Made by a program: the position numbers and the translations under genes
Assembly (NCBI RefSeq): GCF_038561965.1
Contig: NZ_CP139348.1
Location: 1,736,001-1,800,000, forward strand
Length of the DNA: 64,000 nucleotides
From: Stutzerimonas stutzeri
Lineage (GTDB): Bacteria > Pseudomonadota > Gammaproteobacteria > Pseudomonadales > Pseudomonadaceae
Reading direction: 5' to 3'
Notes under the pieces: model-generated
The model's input: the letters and a program-made list of their open reading frames with translations, nothing else
Database searches by the model: none
Told to the model about the DNA's origin: nothing
In this document: one piece after another, positions 59,983-64,000 of the stretch
Layout of the letters: each line of letters opens with the position of its first letter
How positions within the stretch are numbered: the first letter of the stretch is position 1

Positions 59983-60650
59983 GCAGCGTATTCTCATTGT
60001 TACTGGCGCGCGAGACGCGCCTGCTGTTCCGCCGCCCGGCCGAGCTGGCCAATCCGCTGGTGTTCTTCGCTATCGTCATCGCGTTATTCCCGTTGGCAGT
60101 TGGGCCGGAGACGCAACTTCTGCAAACCATTTCGCCCGGTCTGGTGTGGGTTGCTGCTTTGCTGGCGGTACTGCTTTCCCTGGACGGCCTGTTTCGCAGC
60201 GATTTCGAGGACGGCTCCCTAGAACAGTGGGTCGTTTCGCCGCACCCCCTTGCGCTCTTGGTTCTCGCCAAAGTGCTGGCACACTGGGCATTTTCCGGGT
60301 TGGCGCTGGTCTTGCTGGCACCGCTTTTGGGCTTGATGTTGGGGCTGCCGCTTGGGACCATTCCGGTGCTACTGATCTCGCTGTTGCTCGGTACGCCGAT
60401 ACTGAGCTTGCTTGGTGCGGTTGGGGCGGCGCTGACGGTAGGGCTCAAGCGCGGCGGCCTGCTGCTGGCGTTGCTTATTCTGCCTCTTTACATCCCGGTA
60501 CTTATTCTCGGCAGCGGCGCGCTACAAGCGGCGTTGCAAGGCTTACCGGCGGTCGGCCATCTGCTCTGGCTAGCCAGCCTGACCGCGCTGACCGTTACTC
60601 TTACACCCTTTGCGATAGCTGCCGGGCTGAAGATCAGCGTTGGCGAATAG
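59979..60650 (+). CDS. ccmB: Haem exporter membrane protein CcmB
   Basis: Six-helix inner-membrane protein of 223 residues (LLLARETRLLFRRPAELANP, DFEDGSLEQWVVSPHPLALL), the permease partner of CcmA. It starts at ATG 59979 inside the ccmA end. ccmC follows after 82 bases. Confidence 0.95.
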   Translation: MSSVFSLLLARETRLLFRRPAELANPLVFFAIVIALFPLAVGPETQLLQTISPGLVWVAALLAVLLSLDGLFRSDFEDGSLEQWVVSPHPLALLVLAKVLAHWAFSGLALVLLAPLLGLMLGLPLGTIPVLLISLLLGTPILSLLGAVGAALTVGLKRGGLLLALLILPLYIPVLILGSGALQAALQGLPAVGHLLWLASLTALTVTLTPFAIAAGLKISVGE

Positions 60651-60732
60651 CGACACACACCGTATGGCCGGTGCTTGCGCCTGGTCGATGTAACGAATCT
60701 CGAGATCCGATCCGTCAGGATCTCGCTGGACG

Positions 60733-61500
60733 ATGAGTCATCCGATGAACTGGACATGGTTTCACAAGCTGGGCTCACCCAAATGGTTCTACGAGATCAG
60801 TGGTCGCTGGCTGCCCTGGCTGGCCTGGGCAGCTGTGTTGCTGGTCAGTGTCGGCGTGGTCTGGGGCCTGGCGTTCGCGCCCGAGGATTACCAGCAGGGC
60901 AACAGTTTCCGGATCATCTACATTCATGTTCCGGCTGCGTTCCTTGCCCAGTCCATCTACGTCATGCTCGCGGTGGCGGGTGTGGTCGGGCTGGTCTGGA
61001 AAATGAAGCTCGCCGACGTCGCCTTGCAACAGGCTGCCCCGATCGGCGCCTGGATGACCTTCATAGCGCTGCTCACCGGCGCCGTCTGGGGTAAGCCAAC
61101 CTGGGGTGCCTGGTGGGTCTGGGATGCCCGGCTGACCTCGATGCTCATCCTGCTGTTCCTGTATTTCGGCCTCATCGCGCTCGGTCAGGCCATCAGCAAC
61201 CGTGACAGCGCGGCCAAAGCTTGTGCGGTTCTGGCGATCGTCGGCGTAGTGAACATCCCGATCATCAAGTACTCGGTGGAGTGGTGGAACACGCTGCATC
61301 AGCCCGCCACATTCAAGGTCACCGAGAAACCGGCCATGCCAATGGAGATGTGGCTGCCGCTGCTGGTAATGGTGATTGGCTTCTACTGCTTTTTCACCGT
61401 GGTGCTGCTGATGCGCATGCGCCTGGAAGTGCTGCGCCGCGAGTCGCGCGCCAGCTGGGTGAAGAATGAGGTCAAGGCTCTGGTAGGAAACAACTCGTGA
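60733..61500 (+). CDS. ccmC: Haem-handling protein CcmC
   Basis: Inner-membrane protein of 255 residues with six helices, two conserved His and the tryptophan-rich WWD motif (KPTWGAWWVWDARLTSM) that presents haem to CcmE. ATG 60733 is used; an ATG at 60745 (MNWTWFHKLGSP) is a strong alternative because it is the family start I recall. The stop overlaps the ccmD GTG. Confidence 0.96.
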   Translation: MSHPMNWTWFHKLGSPKWFYEISGRWLPWLAWAAVLLVSVGVVWGLAFAPEDYQQGNSFRIIYIHVPAAFLAQSIYVMLAVAGVVGLVWKMKLADVALQQAAPIGAWMTFIALLTGAVWGKPTWGAWWVWDARLTSMLILLFLYFGLIALGQAISNRDSAAKACAVLAIVGVVNIPIIKYSVEWWNTLHQPATFKVTEKPAMPMEMWLPLLVMVIGFYCFFTVVLLMRMRLEVLRRESRASWVKNEVKALVGNNS

Positions 61501-61673
61501 ACTTTTCGTCCTTCGCCGATTTCATCGCCATGGGCAATCATGGCGTGTACGTCTGGACCTCTTACGGCATCAGCCTGGCTGTCCTGATTCTCAACGTCGT
61601 ATTGCCTGTTCTGGCCCGTCGACGTTACCTGCAAGATGAGGCGCGTCGTTTGCGCCGGGAGGAGTCCAAGTGA
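61497..61673 (+). CDS. ccmD: Haem exporter small protein CcmD
   Basis: A 58-residue protein with GTG start, overlapping the ccmC stop. It reads MNFSSFADFIAMGNHGVYVW, then one membrane helix (TSYGISLAVLILNVVLPVLA) and an Arg-rich cytoplasmic tail, as expected of CcmD, which is needed to release holo-CcmE. The stop overlaps the ccmE GTG. Confidence 0.93.
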   Translation: MNFSSFADFIAMGNHGVYVWTSYGISLAVLILNVVLPVLARRRYLQDEARRLRREESK

Positions 61674-62137
61674 ATCCGGTGCGCAAGAAGCGTCTTTTCA
61701 TCGTCCTGGCGATTCTCGCTGGTGTCGGTATCGCCGTGGCGCTGGCGTTGTCCGCTCTGCAGCAGAACATCAACCTGTTCTATACGCCGACCCAGATCGC
61801 AGCCGGGGAAGCGCCTGAAGGCACTCGAATCCGTGCGGGGGGATTGGTCGAGGAGGGGTCGCTCAAACGTACCAATGACTCACTCAGCGTCGCCTTCCGT
61901 GTCACCGACGGCGCCCAGGCGATCACCATCACCTACCAGGGCATTCTCCCGGACCTGTTCCGTGAAGGGCAGGGCATCGTCGCGCTGGGCCGGGTCAACG
62001 CCGACGGCGTGCTGGTCGCTGACGAGGTGCTGGCAAAGCACGATGAGAACTACATGCCGCCCGAGGTCACGCAGGCGTTGGAGAAGAGCGGCATGATGAA
62101 ACATTACGAAGGTGGCAAGCAGGGGTACGCGAAATGA
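61670..62137 (+). CDS. ccmE: Haem chaperone CcmE
   Basis: Periplasmic haem chaperone of 155 residues, anchored by one helix (residues about 8-30). The covalent haem site is His124 with Tyr128 in LAKHDENYMPPE. GTG start overlaps ccmD; the stop overlaps the ccmF ATG. Confidence 0.96.
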   Translation: MNPVRKKRLFIVLAILAGVGIAVALALSALQQNINLFYTPTQIAAGEAPEGTRIRAGGLVEEGSLKRTNDSLSVAFRVTDGAQAITITYQGILPDLFREGQGIVALGRVNADGVLVADEVLAKHDENYMPPEVTQALEKSGMMKHYEGGKQGYAK

Positions 62138-64000
62138 TTCCGGAGCTCGGCCATCTGGCGATGATTCTTGCCCTGTGCCTGGCAGTCGTTCAGGCCACGC
62201 TACCCCTGATCGGCGCCTGGCGCGGTGACAGGCAGTGGATGGGGCTGGCGCAACCTGCCGCATGGGGGCAGTTTGCCTTTCTCGCATTTTCCTTCGCCTG
62301 TTTGACCTATGCCTTCATGGTCGACGATTTCTCTGTCGCCTATGTCGCGCACAACTCCAACAGCGCGTTGCCTTGGTACTACAAGTTCAGCGCCGTTTGG
62401 GGCGCGCACGAGGGCTCGTTGCTGCTGTGGGCTTTGATTCTTGCAGGGTGGACCTTTGCCGTAGCAGTTTTCTCTCGCCAGCTTCCAGAAGACATGTTGG
62501 CGCGGGTGCTTGGCGTAATGGGCTTGATCAGTATCGGTTTCCTGTTGTTCCTGATCGTCACGTCCAACCCCTTCGAGCGTTTGCTTCCGCAGGTGCCACT
62601 GGATGGTCGTGACCTCAATCCGCTGTTGCAGGATTTCGGTCTCATCGTCCATCCACCCATGCTCTACATGGGATATGTCGGCTTCTCCGTGGCATTCGCT
62701 TTTGCAATCGCTGCGTTGCTAGGCGGCCGCCTGGACGCCGCCTGGGCTCGCTGGTCCCGTCCGTGGACGCTGGTGGCTTGGGCCTTTCTCGGTACTGGTA
62801 TCGCCCTGGGCTCCTGGTGGGCGTACTACGAGCTTGGCTGGGGCGGCTGGTGGTTCTGGGATCCGGTGGAAAACGCCTCGTTCATGCCGTGGCTGGTCGG
62901 GACCGCCCTGATCCATTCGCTCGCGGTGACCGAGAAGCGTGGCGTATTCAAGAGCTGGACCGTGCTGCTGGCCATCGCAGCCTTTTCGCTGAGCCTGCTC
63001 GGAACCTTCCTTGTTCGTTCCGGTGTGCTGACGTCTGTGCATGCTTTCGCTACCGATCCCGAGCGTGGCGTGTTCATCCTGATCTTCCTGCTGATGGTAG
63101 TTGGCGGTTCGCTGACGCTGTTTGCTTTACGCGCACCAGTGGTCAAGAGTCAGGTTGGTTTCGGTCTTTGGTCCCGCGAGACGCTGCTGCTGGTCAATAA
63201 CCTGCTGCTGGTCGTAGCCACGGCGATGATTCTGCTCGGCACGCTCTATCCGCTGCTGCTGGACGCGTTGTCCGGCGCCAAACTTTCCGTGGGGCCGCCG
63301 TACTTCAACGCCATGTTCGTGCCGCTGATCGGCGCGCTGATGGTGACGCTGGGCGTCGGCATCATGGTGCGCTGGAAAGATACGCCGCTGAAGTGGCTGC
63401 TTGGCATGCTCACGCCAGTACTGATTACCAGCGTGGTGCTCGGTGGGCTCGGTTCGTTGCTGTTTGGCGACTTCAACTGGGCTGTGCTTGCAGTATCTTT
63501 GCTGGCCGCCTGGGTGGTGATTGCGAGCATTCGTGATCTGCTGGACAAAACACGTCACAAGGGGCTGTTCAAAGGTATTCGAAGTCTGGCGACGAGCTAT
63601 TGGGGCATGCATCTGGCGCACCTTGGCTTGGCCGTCTGCGCCATTGGCGTGGTGCTCACCAGCCACCAGAGCGCCGAGCGCGACCTGCGCTTGGCGCCTG
63701 GCGAGTCTCTCTCGCTTGGTGGCTACGAGTTCGTTTTCGAAGGCGCGGTACATCATGAAGGGCCGAACTTCACGTCGGACAAGGCGACCATTCGGGTGCT
63801 CGATGGCGGCAAGCAGGTCGCTACGCTACATCCGGAGAAGCGTCTGTACACCGTGCAGCAGATGCCGATGACCGAGGCTGGAATCGACGCCGGATTTACC
63901 CGCGACCTATATGTTGCGCTGGGTGAGCCGCTGGGCGATGGCGCCTGGGCTGTACGTGTGCATATCAAGCCCTTCGTGCGCTGGATCTGGCTTGGTGCGC
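62134..64000 (+). CDS. ccmF: Cytochrome c haem lyase CcmF (3' end outside window)
   Basis: Large inner-membrane haem lyase subunit. Open from ATG 62134 to the window end (622 codons of a usual length near 655), so the C-terminus is missing. It shows WGAHEGSLLLW and the WWD motif GGWWFWDPVENASFMPWL, with many membrane helices and His ligands. Last of ccmABCDEF seen; ccmG and ccmH probably follow. Confidence 0.96.
   Translation, partial: MIPELGHLAMILALCLAVVQATLPLIGAWRGDRQWMGLAQPAAWGQFAFLAFSFACLTYAFMVDDFSVAYVAHNSNSALPWYYKFSAVWGAHEGSLLLWALILAGWTFAVAVFSRQLPEDMLARVLGVMGLISIGFLLFLIVTSNPFERLLPQVPLDGRDLNPLLQDFGLIVHPPMLYMGYVGFSVAFAFAIAALLGGRLDAAWARWSRPWTLVAWAFLGTGIALGSWWAYYELGWGGWWFWDPVENASFMPWLVGTALIHSLAVTEKRGVFKSWTVLLAIAAFSLSLLGTFLVRSGVLTSVHAFATDPERGVFILIFLLMVVGGSLTLFALRAPVVKSQVGFGLWSRETLLLVNNLLLVVATAMILLGTLYPLLLDALSGAKLSVGPPYFNAMFVPLIGALMVTLGVGIMVRWKDTPLKWLLGMLTPVLITSVVLGGLGSLLFGDFNWAVLAVSLLAAWVVIASIRDLLDKTRHKGLFKGIRSLATSYWGMHLAHLGLAVCAIGVVLTSHQSAERDLRLAPGESLSLGGYEFVFEGAVHHEGPNFTSDKATIRVLDGGKQVATLHPEKRLYTVQQMPMTEAGIDAGFTRDLYVALGEPLGDGAWAVRVHIKPFVRWIWLGA

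Noticed and set aside
1..64000. tRNA, rRNA, IS element, prophage or attachment site
   Set aside because: No cloverleaf, rRNA motif, transposase or integrase gene, or paired terminal repeats were seen on reading both strands.

Overview
The window reads as a chromosome segment of a gamma-proteobacterium of the genus Pseudomonas in the broad sense, most likely the stutzeri group (Stutzerimonas). That placement is an inference from gene order, protein similarity as I remember it, GC-rich codon use and the Pseudomonas-style polar flagellar and chemotaxis cluster. I see no insertion sequence, prophage, CRISPR array, rRNA or tRNA gene. Genes are dense, and many start codons overlap the preceding stop codon.

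Bases 1-7,000 hold a housekeeping run (3' end of fabF, pabC, mltG, tmk, holB, pilZ, tatD), then an aroP-type permease. A structured small RNA on the minus strand (about 6984-7090) matches the expected location and form of the Pseudomonas sRNA RgsA. Bases 7,100-26,250 are a mixed metabolic and regulatory region. It carries a class V aminotransferase-like enzyme, a TetR regulator, a radical SAM protein, a DUF4823 lipoprotein, DUF1285, and divergent etfD and etfBA sharing a promoter region with a PsrA-like palindrome. It continues with an orphan periplasmic binding protein, a DUF4398/OmpA pair, a MocR-type regulator, a repeat-bearing lipoprotein, a CHASE4-PAS-GGDEF-EAL protein, a DUF2897 mini-protein, pyrF, an MDR oxidoreductase, an SDR and a BenE-type permease.

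Bases 26,400-57,000 form one long motility block: fliEFGHIJ, the hsbA-hsbR-hptB phosphorelay, fliKLMNOPQR, flhB, an inverted sodC, flhA, flhF, fleN, fliA, cheY, cheZ, cheA, cheB, motC, motD, parC, parP, cheW and a DUF2802 protein. Four good sigma-54 promoters (before fliE, fliK, fliL and flhA) and one sigma-28 (FliA) promoter (before parP) indicate the transcriptional hierarchy. The master regulators fleQ and fleSR, which often precede fliE in Pseudomonas, are absent from the left side.

After the motility block come a secreted rhodanese-like protein and, on the minus strand, a second FliK-type protein coupled to a stand-alone FlhB C-terminal domain protein (FlhX). Cytochrome c maturation genes ccmABCDE and a truncated ccmF then run off the right edge.

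The most interesting signals are: tandem CheY-binding-like helices in CheA where a P2 domain would be expected, resembling the tails of FliM, FliN and CheZ; the fliK2-flhX pair; the shared PsrA-like operator between etfD and etfBA; and the sRNA. Nothing here is clearly a wholly new system.
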